Source: Herbaspirillum sp. alder98
Lineage (GTDB): Bacteria > Pseudomonadota > Gammaproteobacteria > Burkholderiales > Burkholderiaceae_D
DNA: 64,000 bases
Direction of reading: 5' to 3'
NCBI RefSeq assembly: GCF_020179755.1
Contig: NZ_JAIUCY010000002.1
Coordinates: 1 to 64,000, forward strand
Shown here: positions 56,079 to 64,000 of the stretch, one piece after another
Numbering within the stretch: the first letter of the stretch is position 1
How the letters are laid out: every line of letters starts with the position of its first letter
Notes under the pieces: generated by a model
The model's database searches: none
Seen by the model: the letters and a program-made list of their open reading frames with translations, nothing else
What the model was told of the DNA's origin: nothing
Made by a program: the position numbers and the translations under genes

Positions 56079-58277
56079 TCAGGCCGCCTGGGTCTTGAAT
56101 GTGAAACCTTGCTCTTCGGCCTGTTCGGTGCCGAACAACTCGATGCCGGCGCGGATCAGGTCGGGCGTGATACCGAGCGCCCAGGCCGCACCGACTGCGG
56201 CCAGCACGTTCTCGACCTGATAGGCGACCGCGCCTTTTTCGGTCAACGGAATCGCGTCGACCGAGCTGACGCGGGTTTCGCTGGCACCTTCAACCTGGAT
56301 CACGTCGCCGCCGCGCAGCAGCACGGCGCGCTTGCCCTGGCTGCGATGCTCGGCTACCAGCGGGGAAGCCGGGTCGACGCTGAAGAAGATCACCTCGCCG
56401 TCGCACAACTGGGCCATGTCGGCCACCAGCGGATCGTCGGCATTCAGAACCGCCGCGCCATCCGGCAGGACCAGGTCGACCTGGGTGCGCTTGACCTTGG
56501 TGGCCAGTTGTTCGGCGTTCTCGATGTAGTACTCCGGCAGGCTGTCGGTCGGGTCGATGTTGGCCACCACGCCCACCAGGCAGCGGTCGTACGCCAGCCC
56601 TTCGGACAGGATCGCCACGCTGCTGTTCTCGAACACGGCAGCTTCGACGGCACGGTTGAGCAGGACCCGATGGGCGGCCGCCCAGTTGGCCCGATTGCCG
56701 CGTTCGACCAGGCGCTCACCGAAATACAGGCCATCGCCACAGGCCAGGCCGACGTGCTTGCCCGACAGGTGGATGATGCGCGCCACCAGGCGCGCAATGG
56801 TGGTCTTGCCGTGGGTGCCGGTGATGCCGACGATGGGAATGCGACCATTTTCGTCGTCGCGGAACAGGTTGTCGACGATGGCCTCGCCCACCGGACGCGC
56901 CGCGCCTTCGGACGGTTTCAGGTGCATCAGCAGGCCGGGGCCGGCATTGACCTCGACGATGGCGCCGCCCTGGTCGGCCAGCGGGCGCGAGATGTCTTCG
57001 GCCACGATGTCGACGCCGGCGATGTCGAGCCCGACGATGCGGGCCGCCAGCGAGGCCGCCGCCGCCACGCTCGGATGGACCTGGTCGGTGACGTCGGCCG
57101 ATACATTGCCATTGCGCAACAGCAGCACGCGGCGGCCGGAGGCGGGGACCGACTCGGTGGTCAGGTTCTGGCGCTGCAGCTCAAGCACGGCTGCCGGTTC
57201 GCGTTCCAGCAGGACCGGGTCCAGCAGGTGTTCTTCGAGCAGGCCGCGACGCGGGTCGCGGTTGAGTTCATCCAGCAGTTGCTGGACGGTGGACTTGCCG
57301 TCGCCGACGATGAAGATCGGCTCGCCCCGGGCGGCCGCGGCCAGCTTGCCGCCGACGATCAGCAGCCGGTGTTCGAGGCCGCTGACATAGCGTTCGACCA
57401 GCACGCCGCTACCTTCGTCCAGCGCCACCTTGTAGGCGGTCTCGATTTCTTCGCGGGTATTGAGATCGATGAAGACGCCACGGCCGTGGTTGGCGTCACA
57501 CGGCTTGACCACCACCGGCAGGCCGATGTCTTCGGCTGCGTTCCAGGCGTCTTCGGGGCTGTCGACCAGGCGACCTTCGGGCACCCGCAGGCCGCAGTTC
57601 TCCAGCAGGGTCTTGGTCAGGTCCTTGTCGCGCGAGATGCTTTCGGCGATGGCGCCGGTCTGGTCCGACTCTGCCGTCCAGATGCGGCGCTGGCGGCAGC
57701 CATGGCCGAGCTGCACCAGGTTGCCTTCGGACAGGCGGATGGTCGGAATGCGGCGTTCTTCGGCGGCGTCGACGATGCAGGCGGTGCTGGGTCCCAGGCA
57801 CAGCTTGTCGACCATGCCGCGCAGTTTCTCGAGTGCGGCATCGACGCTGAAGGGGCGGTTCTCGATGGCGGCCATGACCAGGTCGCGGGCGGCGTATAGC
57901 GCGGCGCGGGTCACCGTTTCGTGGCGTGCGCGCACCACCACCTTGTAGACGCCGCGCACATTGGTTTCACGGGCCTTGCCGAAGCCGCCCGGCAGGCCGG
58001 CCAGGTTCTGCAGCTCCAGCGTGACGTGTTCCAGGATATGGCCGGGCCAGGTGCCTTCGTGCAGGCGCTGCACGAAGCCGCCACGCACTTCATAGCTGCA
58101 GCGATGCTCGATCAGCGTGGGCAGCCAGGTAGTCAGGCGGTCGGTGAAGCCGGGAATGGTATTGGACGGGAAATCTTCCAGTTCGCCGATGTCGATCCAC
58201 ACCTCGAGCGCCGAACGATAGGTCCAGATATTGGGACCTTGCAGGGGCAGGAAACGGAGGAATTCTATGTTTTTCAT
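56079..58277 (-). CDS. Second, shorter cyanophycin synthetase (CphA'/CphA2-like)
   Basis: A 732-residue paralogue of the downstream synthetase, with the same N-terminal domain (FLRFLPLQGPNIWTYRSALEVW), ATP-grasp domain (VVVKPCDANHGRGVFID; IVEVNAGPGLLMHLKPSEG) and Mur-ligase P-loop GITGTHGKTT near residue 489. It stops after the central Mur domain (ending FTFKTQAA) and lacks the C-terminal lid present in the 857-residue protein. Intact and without frameshifts, so it is a distinct type, not a pseudogene. Paired short/long synthetases are known in proteobacteria, and the short form may use dipeptides or assist the long one. Confidence 0.88.
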   Translation of the reverse strand: MKNIEFLRFLPLQGPNIWTYRSALEVWIDIGELEDFPSNTIPGFTDRLTTWLPTLIEHRCSYEVRGGFVQRLHEGTWPGHILEHVTLELQNLAGLPGGFGKARETNVRGVYKVVVRARHETVTRAALYAARDLVMAAIENRPFSVDAALEKLRGMVDKLCLGPSTACIVDAAEERRIPTIRLSEGNLVQLGHGCRQRRIWTAESDQTGAIAESISRDKDLTKTLLENCGLRVPEGRLVDSPEDAWNAAEDIGLPVVVKPCDANHGRGVFIDLNTREEIETAYKVALDEGSGVLVERYVSGLEHRLLIVGGKLAAAARGEPIFIVGDGKSTVQQLLDELNRDPRRGLLEEHLLDPVLLEREPAAVLELQRQNLTTESVPASGRRVLLLRNGNVSADVTDQVHPSVAAAASLAARIVGLDIAGVDIVAEDISRPLADQGGAIVEVNAGPGLLMHLKPSEGAARPVGEAIVDNLFRDDENGRIPIVGITGTHGKTTIARLVARIIHLSGKHVGLACGDGLYFGERLVERGNRANWAAAHRVLLNRAVEAAVFENSSVAILSEGLAYDRCLVGVVANIDPTDSLPEYYIENAEQLATKVKRTQVDLVLPDGAAVLNADDPLVADMAQLCDGEVIFFSVDPASPLVAEHRSQGKRAVLLRGGDVIQVEGASETRVSSVDAIPLTEKGAVAYQVENVLAAVGAAWALGITPDLIRAGIELFGTEQAEEQGFTFKTQAA

Positions 58278-58735
58278 ATCTGGACGTGGGCCGATTGTTG
58301 CGTGTCGATGGGTCTTGTTACCGCTCAGCTGGGTTTTCTATTATTAGGTCGGACAGAATTATTCGGTCAGGATTCCGTCAGAATAACGCATGCTCCTGTA
58401 ACGTGCCGGGACACATTTGGTTTACTGCCGTGATCAAAAAGCCAAGTCAGCAGCACGCTTTGGTGAAAAACGGCAACATTGTGGCAGAGCCCCGGCCCGG
58501 CGTGCGAGGCTGGCCGCAAAAAAAGTCGCGGTGCACCGATCAGGTGTCTGTCGCGTTATGTCCTCTGCGCCGCTTCGACCGACTGCCCCGCAGGGGGGCC
58601 GTTCGAATGGCGTCGGCGCTGCGCTATAATCGCGCGCTGCTCGCAGTCGGTTGTCGGGGGGACGCCAGACAGACCTGGCGCATTGACCATCTGTAGAAGT
58701 AATACCGCTCACATCGGGCGCAACTCTGCCTTTAA
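58278..58735. other. Divergent control region of the cyanophycin locus
   Basis: 458 bases between the synthetase operon (minus) and the ABC exporter operon (plus), with no believable gene. It must carry promoters in both directions. The short shadow frames in the middle have no ribosome site. Confidence 0.45.
58602..58630 (+). promoter_or_regulatory. Possible sigma-70 promoter for the ABC exporter gene
   Basis: A perfect TATAAT at 58625-58630 with TTCGAA (3 of 6 to consensus) 17 bases upstream. It would give a leader of about 100 bases before the ATG at 58736. The -35 match is weak. Confidence 0.4.
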
Positions 58736-61024
58736 ATGACTACTGACACTATTTATTCCGCCCATGCCAGCCTGCCCGAACGCTGGAAGACGGAAACCCA
58801 GGCCCGCCTGGCCGCCGGCGAAAGCATCGTCGCCTGGCTTGAGCTGGACCTTGATACGCACCTGCAATTCAAGCCGTCGCTGCTGGTGGCGACCGAAACG
58901 CGCCTGCTGGCCAATAGCCCCGGTGGGCGCGATGGCCAACTGTGGCAGGAGTGGGATTACCGCGCCGATCTGTCGCTCAAGCATATCGACCACGCCGGCG
59001 TGGGCACGCTCGAGCTGTGCGACACCCACGGCCGCCTGGCCGTCTGGCGCTATACGCTGGCGCACAACCCGCAATCGCTGCGGTTGATCAAGCTGTTCGA
59101 GCAACAGCGCGACCTGGCCGCGTCCGGCATCACGCCAGCCGATGAGGGCGGCGATCTCTGCCCGCAATGCAAGGCACCCATTCCCGAGGGGCAGGAAAGC
59201 TGCGCCATCTGCCCGGAAGCCAAGGAAGCGCCGCCGTCGACCTGGGCGCTGTTTCGCCTGTCGCGCTTTGCCAAGCCCTACAAGGGCTCGCTGCTGCTGG
59301 GCTTCCTGCTGACGCTGGCGTCGACCGCCGCCACGCTGGTGCCGCCCTACATGACCATGCCGCTGATGGACAACGTGCTGATCCCGTTCCAGAACGGGGC
59401 GCCGATCAATGTCGAGCTGGCCACCAAGTACCTGAGCGGCCTGCTGGCGGCGGCGCTGCTGGCCTGGGGGCTGGGCTGGGCCCGCACTTATATCCTGGCG
59501 CTGGTGTCGGAGCGCATCGGCGCCGATCTGCGTACCAGCACCTATGAACATCTGTTGCGGTTGTCGCAGGAGTATTTCGGCGGCAAGCGCACCGGCGACC
59601 TGATGGCCCGCATCGGCTCCGAGACCGATCGCATCTGCGTGTTCCTGTCGCTGCACCTGCTCGACTTCGCCATCGATGTGCTGATGATCATCATGACGGC
59701 GGCGATCCTGATCTCGATCAATCCCTGGCTGGCGCTGGTCACGTTGCTGCCGTTGCCGTTCATCGCCTGGATGATCCACGTGGTGCGCGATCGCCTGCGG
59801 CACGGCTTTGAAAAGATCGACCGCATCTGGTCCGAGGTGACCAACGTGCTGGCCGACACCATCCCCGGCATTCGCGTGGTCAAGGCCTTTGCCCAGGAAA
59901 AGCGCGAGGTGGATCGCTTCCGCGAGGCCAACCGCCACAACCTGCTGGTCAATGACCGGGTCAACAAGATCTGGTCGTTATTTACGCCCACCGTCACGCT
60001 GCTGACCGAGATCGGGCTGCTGGTGGTGTGGGTGTTCGGTATCTGGCAGGTGTCGGGCAACCAGATCACGGTCGGTGTGCTGACCGCTTTCCTGGCCTAT
60101 ATCAGCCGTTTCTACACGCGCCTGGATTCGATGAGCCGTATCGTGTCGGTCACGCAGAAGGCGGCCGCCGGCGCCAAGCGCATCTTCGACATCCTGGACC
60201 ACGTCTCGAGCGTGCCGGAGCCAGCCAACCCGGTGCATATCGAGAAGGTGCAGGGCGCCATCGAAGTGCGCAACATCGGCTTCCGCTACGGTAACCGGGC
60301 GGTGATCCGCGACATGAGCCTGACGATTGCGCCGGGCGAGATGATCGGCCTGGTCGGTCATAGCGGCTCCGGCAAGAGCACCATGGTCAACCTGATCTGC
60401 CGCTTCTATGACGTGTCGGAGGGTGCGATCCGGGTCGATGGTGTCGATATCCGTTCGCTGCCGATCTCGGAATATCGCCGCAACATCGGGCTGGTGCTGC
60501 AGGAGCCTTTCCTGTTCTTCGGCACGATTGCCGAGAATATCGCCTACGGCAAGCCGGACGCGACCCGTGAAGAAATCGTCGCCGCCGCCCGTGCCGCGCA
60601 TGCCCACGAATTCATCCTGCGTCTGCCGCAGGGCTACGATTCGCTGGTGGGCGAGCGCGGCCAGGCGCTGTCGGGCGGCGAGCGCCAGCGCATCTCGATT
60701 GCGCGGGCGCTGCTGATCGACCCGCGTATCCTGATTCTCGATGAAGCGACTTCATCGGTCGATACCACCACCGAGAAAGAAATCCAGAAGGCGCTCGACA
60801 ACCTGGTCAAGGGCCGCACCACGATCGCCATCGCCCACCGCCTGTCGACCCTGCGCAAGGCCGATCGTCTGGTGGTGCTGGATCGCGGCCAGGTGGTGGA
60901 AGTGGGCAACCACGAAGAACTGATGGCGCGCGAAGGGCATTACTACAAGTTGTATCAGGCGCAGGCGCGCAATCCGGATGGCGAAGCCGACGTATCGGTG
61001 AGCCAGGCCGAGGGAGGGGTTTGA
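58736..61024 (+). CDS. Cyanophycin-associated ABC exporter with N-terminal zinc-ribbon domain
   Basis: A 762-residue ABC half-transporter. Residues 1-135 are a soluble N-terminal domain (LAAGESIVAWLELDLDTHLQF). Residues about 140-160 hold a CPQC...CAIC zinc-ribbon. The membrane domain is at about 185-490, and the nucleotide-binding domain has Walker A GHSGSGKST near 541, LSGGERQRISIARAL and LILDEATSSVD. The N-terminal extension is absent from lipid-A or drug exporters of the same class. It is divergent from the two cyanophycin synthetases and overlaps closely with the DUF1854 gene. The substrate is unknown; transport of a cyanophycin precursor or degradation product is inferred from context. 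Confidence 0.88.
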   Translation: MTTDTIYSAHASLPERWKTETQARLAAGESIVAWLELDLDTHLQFKPSLLVATETRLLANSPGGRDGQLWQEWDYRADLSLKHIDHAGVGTLELCDTHGRLAVWRYTLAHNPQSLRLIKLFEQQRDLAASGITPADEGGDLCPQCKAPIPEGQESCAICPEAKEAPPSTWALFRLSRFAKPYKGSLLLGFLLTLASTAATLVPPYMTMPLMDNVLIPFQNGAPINVELATKYLSGLLAAALLAWGLGWARTYILALVSERIGADLRTSTYEHLLRLSQEYFGGKRTGDLMARIGSETDRICVFLSLHLLDFAIDVLMIIMTAAILISINPWLALVTLLPLPFIAWMIHVVRDRLRHGFEKIDRIWSEVTNVLADTIPGIRVVKAFAQEKREVDRFREANRHNLLVNDRVNKIWSLFTPTVTLLTEIGLLVVWVFGIWQVSGNQITVGVLTAFLAYISRFYTRLDSMSRIVSVTQKAAAGAKRIFDILDHVSSVPEPANPVHIEKVQGAIEVRNIGFRYGNRAVIRDMSLTIAPGEMIGLVGHSGSGKSTMVNLICRFYDVSEGAIRVDGVDIRSLPISEYRRNIGLVLQEPFLFFGTIAENIAYGKPDATREEIVAAARAAHAHEFILRLPQGYDSLVGERGQALSGGERQRISIARALLIDPRILILDEATSSVDTTTEKEIQKALDNLVKGRTTIAIAHRLSTLRKADRLVVLDRGQVVEVGNHEELMAREGHYYKLYQAQARNPDGEADVSVSQAEGGV

Positions 61025-61026
61025 GC

Positions 61027-61515
61027 ATGACTACCAACGTTGAACAGGCGCTGCTGGCGCTACAGTTGCGGCGCAACAACTTCGGGCGCCTGGTATTGGT
61101 CGACGCCGATGGCGTGACCCATGAGAACGTGATTCCGGTGCGGGCGTTTCCGATTGGCGCACCTGATCACGGTATTTCCATCGTCAGCAGCGATGGCCAT
61201 GAACTGGCCTGGATCGACCGCCTGCAGCAGGTCACGCCGGAAGTGCGGGGGCTGGTCGAGGAAGAGCTGGCGAGTCGCGAATTCATGCCGGAGATCGTGC
61301 GCATCGATAGCGTTTCGACCTACGCGACACCGAGCGAGTGGACGGTGCAGACCAGTCGGGGCGCCACCACGTTCACGTTGCGCGGCGAGGAGGATATCCG
61401 TCGCCTGCCGCAGTCGGCCTTGCTGGTGGCGGACAGTCACGGTATCCAGTTCCTGGTGCGTGACCTGAAGGCGCTGGACAAGCACAGCCGGAAGATCCTG
61501 GACCGCTTCCTTTGA
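61027..61515 (+). CDS. DUF1854 family protein of the cyanophycin locus
   Basis: A 162-residue protein that matches the DUF1854 pattern: LRRNNFGRLVLVDADG at the start, VRAFPIGAPDHGISIVSSDGHELAWID, then a C-terminal RRLPQSALLVADSHGIQFLVRD. No catalytic motif is apparent. The ATG at 61027 follows an AGGGAGGGG ribosome site and comes 2 bases after the ABC gene stop. DUF1854 genes are often found beside cyanophycin synthetases and this ABC type, so the two are probably partners, possibly an accessory subunit of the exporter. Confidence 0.88.
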   Translation: MTTNVEQALLALQLRRNNFGRLVLVDADGVTHENVIPVRAFPIGAPDHGISIVSSDGHELAWIDRLQQVTPEVRGLVEEELASREFMPEIVRIDSVSTYATPSEWTVQTSRGATTFTLRGEEDIRRLPQSALLVADSHGIQFLVRDLKALDKHSRKILDRFL

Positions 61516-61517
61516 TG

Positions 61518-61612
61518 CCGTCGTCCTGACGAAAGTCAGGACCCAGCGTCTTTCGGGCGTCCGCGTGATGCTACCGAAGCCACTGGGTCCCGGCCTTCGC
61601 CGGGACGACAGG
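61518..61612 (-). repeat. REP-like inverted-repeat element, copy 2 (opposite orientation)
   Basis: A ~95-bp unit with hairpins GTCCTGACGAAAGTCAGGAC and GTCCCGGCCTTCGCCGGGAC, bounded by CCGTCGT and ACGACAGG. It starts 3 bases after the DUF1854 stop. It is the reverse complement of the copy at 53323-53414 apart from about a dozen changes, mainly in the centre. The hairpins could also terminate the ABC-DUF1854 transcript. Confidence 0.85.
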
Positions 61613-61637
61613 TTGCTTATATTTCCACCACCGTCGC

Positions 61638-62384
61638 CTAGAACGTCTCGTCAGGCCGCAGATACCGCCATTGCCCGGTGGGCAGTTCGCCCAGCTTGAC
61701 GCCGCCGATCCGCACCCGTTTCAGGCCAATCACTTTCAAGCCCACCATGTCGCACATGCGGCGGATCTGGCGCTTCTTGCCTTCGCGCAGGGTAAAGCTC
61801 AACTGATCTTCGTTCTGCCACACCACCTTGGCGTGGCGCAGCGGCTTGCCGTCCATGATCAGGCCGTGGTTGAGGCGCTTCAGGTCGTGCTCCGGCAGGC
61901 GGCCCGGGCGGGTGTATTGCACCCGGACCAGGTATTCCTTGTCGACCGACGAATCCTCGCCGATCAGGTGCTTGGCGATGCGGCCATCCTGGGTCAGCAC
62001 CAAGAGGCCCACCGAATCGATATCCAGGCGTCCCGCCGGCACCAGGCTGCGCAGCTGGCGCGGGTGATATTGCATGTCGCAATCGTCTTCGGCCCAGCGC
62101 GACTCGCCATTGACCAGCGTCACGGCCGGCTTGTAGCCGTCCTCGGCCTGGCCGCTGACGAAGCCCATCGGCTTGTTGATCAGGATCGTCACGCGCTGCG
62201 CCTGTTCGGCGCTGGCCTGGCGTTCGACCGTCACCTTCTGGTGCGGCAGCACCTTGCTGCCCAATACCGACACCACCGCGCCATCGACGCGCACCCAGCC
62301 TTTTTCTATCCACTCGTCGGCTTCGCGGCGCGAGCACAGGCCGAGTTCGGACATGCGTTTGGAGAGACGGACGGGTTCGGTCAT
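61638..62384 (-). CDS. rRNA pseudouridine synthase, RluF-like (RsuA family)
   Basis: A 248-residue enzyme with an N-terminal S4 RNA-binding domain (LSKRMSELGLCSRREADEWI, about 7-55) and a pseudouridine synthase domain. Its catalytic aspartate sits in GRLDIDSVGLLVLTQDG near residue 119, and REGKKRQIRRMCDMVGLKV follows. The ending LGELPTGQWRYL is close to RluF, which modifies 23S rRNA position 2604. RluB or RluE-type specificity cannot be excluded by eye. Confidence 0.88.
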   Translation of the reverse strand: MTEPVRLSKRMSELGLCSRREADEWIEKGWVRVDGAVVSVLGSKVLPHQKVTVERQASAEQAQRVTILINKPMGFVSGQAEDGYKPAVTLVNGESRWAEDDCDMQYHPRQLRSLVPAGRLDIDSVGLLVLTQDGRIAKHLIGEDSSVDKEYLVRVQYTRPGRLPEHDLKRLNHGLIMDGKPLRHAKVVWQNEDQLSFTLREGKKRQIRRMCDMVGLKVIGLKRVRIGGVKLGELPTGQWRYLRPDETF

Positions 62385-62471
62385 GGCTTGCCTTGCTTGA
62401 AACGGGTGTGAATGGGGGTGAAAACGCCGGCAACAACGCCGGCGCCCGAGATTGTAAATCCTTTGAGTCGA

Positions 62472-64000
62472 TCAAATGCGCAGCGTCTTGAGCAGATCGG
62501 TTTCGAGCATGATCTGGATCCGCGCCTGGGACAGGCCCGGGCCATCGATCAGGAACACGTCCTCGACCCGCTCGCCCAGCGTCATCACCTTGGCGGTATG
62601 CAGGTTGATGCGGTACTTGGCCAGCACATTGGAAATCGAATACAGCAGCCCGGCGCGGTCGTTGGCCGAGACCGACAGCAGGTAGTATTGCCCGCGCTCG
62701 TCGGGCCGCAGGTCGACCGCCGGATTGACCGGGAAGGTGCGCGACAGTCGCGACAGGCGCGCCTTGGACGGCGGCGGCAATTCGGTGGTCGATTGCAGCA
62801 GCTGCGCCAGTTCGTGCTCGATCAGGTTGATGATGTCGCGGTAGTTCTTGGCAAACACGGGCGCATTGATCAGGAACGCATCGAGGGCATAGTTCTTCTG
62901 CGTGGTGTGGATCTTGGCGTCGAAGATGCTGAAGTTCTTCTGGTCGAAATAACTGCAGATGCGGGCAAACAGGTCGGGCTGGTCGGGCGTGTAGACCGCC
63001 ACCTGCACGCCTTCGCCGATCGGCGCCAGGCGACAGCGCACCAGCGGCACGGCGCTGTCGATCTTGTCGTGGAAGCAGCGCGTCTGCCAGGCGATGTCGG
63101 AGGCGTCGTGGCGCAGGAAGTAAGCCACGTCGAGCTGCTTCCAGAACTGGACATGGGCGTCCGCCGGCAAGCCGTACAGGCGCAGCGTCTTGATCGCTTC
63201 CTGCTGGGTATTCTTGAGTTCGCGGTCGGCCGACGGCGCCTCGCCGCCCAGTGCCCGCAGCGTCATGCGATAGAGGTCTTCCAGCAGCTTGCCCTTCCAG
63301 GCATTCCATACCTTGGGGCTGGTGCCACGGATGTCGGCCACCGTCAGCAGGTAGAGCGCCGTCAGGTGCCGCTCGTCGCCGACCAGGCGCGCAAACTGGG
63401 CGATCACCTCGGGGTCCGACAGATCCTGCTTTTGCGCCACGTGCGACATGGCCAGGTGGCGTTCGACCAGGAACACGATCAGTTCGGTGTTTTCTTCCGA
63501 GATGCCATGCTGCTGGCAGAACTGGCGCGCATCCACCATGCCCAGCGTGGAATGGTCGCCGCCCCGGCCCTTGGCGATGTCGTGGAACAGTGCCGCCACG
63601 TACAGCACCCAGGGCTGGCCGAAGTTGGCCATCAGCTGGCTGCAAAACGGATATTCGTGGGCGTGCTCGCTCATGGTGAAGCGGCGCACGTTGCGCACCA
63701 CCATCAGGATGTGCTGGTCGACCGTATAGACGTGGAACAGGTCGTGCTGCATCTGGCCCACGATATGGCGGAAGTTCGGCAGGTAGCGGCCCAGCACGCT
63801 GGAGGCATTCATCCCGCGCAAGGCATGGATGATGCCGCGCTTGCCCTGCATGATCTGCATGAACAGCCGATGGTTCTCGGGGTCGTTGCGAAACGCGTTG
63901 TCGATCTTGAAGCGCGCATGCCACAGCGCGCGCATGGTGCGCGCCGACAGGTCCTTGAGTTCGGGGTGCTGGGAGCGCACCAGGAACACCTCGAGCATGG
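62472..64000 (-). CDS. glnD: Bifunctional uridylyltransferase/uridylyl-removing enzyme GlnD, 3' part
   Basis: The last ~508 residues of GlnD; the 5' part with the nucleotidyltransferase domain lies beyond the right edge. Visible are the HD hydrolase domain ([18 protein letters not shown]) and two C-terminal ACT domains, the first beginning [19 protein letters not shown] and the second [21 protein letters not shown]. GlnD senses glutamine and adds or removes UMP on PII proteins. It is intact within the visible part. Confidence 0.95.
   Translation of the reverse strand, partial: MLEVFLVRSQHPELKDLSARTMRALWHARFKIDNAFRNDPENHRLFMQIMQGKRGIIHALRGMNASSVLGRYLPNFRHIVGQMQHDLFHVYTVDQHILMVVRNVRRFTMSEHAHEYPFCSQLMANFGQPWVLYVAALFHDIAKGRGGDHSTLGMVDARQFCQQHGISEENTELIVFLVERHLAMSHVAQKQDLSDPEVIAQFARLVGDERHLTALYLLTVADIRGTSPKVWNAWKGKLLEDLYRMTLRALGGEAPSADRELKNTQQEAIKTLRLYGLPADAHVQFWKQLDVAYFLRHDASDIAWQTRCFHDKIDSAVPLVRCRLAPIGEGVQVAVYTPDQPDLFARICSYFDQKNFSIFDAKIHTTQKNYALDAFLINAPVFAKNYRDIINLIEHELAQLLQSTTELPPPSKARLSRLSRTFPVNPAVDLRPDERGQYYLLSVSANDRAGLLYSISNVLAKYRINLHTAKVMTLGERVEDVFLIDGPGLSQARIQIMLETDLLKTLRI

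Noticed and set aside
56079-58277. Short cyanophycin synthetase as a decayed gene copy
   Set aside because: The frame is intact for 732 codons with all ATP-grasp and P-loop motifs, so a distinct paralogue type is more likely.

Overview
The window reads as a chromosomal segment of a high-GC betaproteobacterium. It is most likely Burkholderiales, family Oxalobacteraceae (Herbaspirillum-like). That placement is inferred from the gene set: a DUF4148 protein, lplT-alr-radA, a dapC-dapD-arsC-dapE-prmB operon, smc-zipA-ligA, and a cyanophycin locus with a DUF1854 protein. No rRNA or species marker is present, so genus level is a guess.

Region 1 (1-19.1 kb) is accessory. It opens with the end of an unknown gene and a 2760-residue type I secretion (T1SS) substrate. 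This protein has a lipase-like N-terminus, a hydrophobic segment, calcium-loop motifs and seven tandem cadherin-like repeats. Next come a GNAT acetyltransferase and a complete T1SS (HlyB-like ABC transporter, HlyD adaptor, TolC-like channel). Without a break follow a HlyC-type lysine acyltransferase, a Hint-domain protein, a CbiT-like methyltransferase and a fused SagB-oxidase/YcaO-cyclodehydratase. A convergent ATP-grasp gene closes the region. This looks like an RTX-toxin secretion and acylation system joined to an azol(in)e-type (TOMM) RiPP modification system, a combination I do not recognise as described. The region abuts the 3' end of a tRNA-Ser(GCU) gene, a typical island boundary.

Region 2 (19.1-35.2 kb) is mostly housekeeping: tRNA-Ser, lysC, a DUF4148 protein and LysR regulator, a thioredoxin-like protein, tsaB-rimI-UDG-DUF1853, lplT, alr-radA, an EnvZ/OmpR pair with an FlhE-like periplasmic protein, and a partial amino-acid ABC importer.

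Region 3 (35.3-53.3 kb) holds an ABC-F ATPase and prmB, then the succinylase-branch lysine genes dapE, dapD and dapC with an ArsC-like gene. A chemoreceptor, smc, zipA, ligA, galU and def follow.

Region 4 (53.3-61.6 kb) is a cyanophycin locus. Two cyanophycin synthetase genes are divergent from an ABC exporter and a DUF1854 gene. The block is bracketed by two inverted copies of a ~93 bp REP-like element. Region 5 (61.6-64 kb) has an RluF-like pseudouridine synthase and the 3' part of glnD, cut by the window edge.
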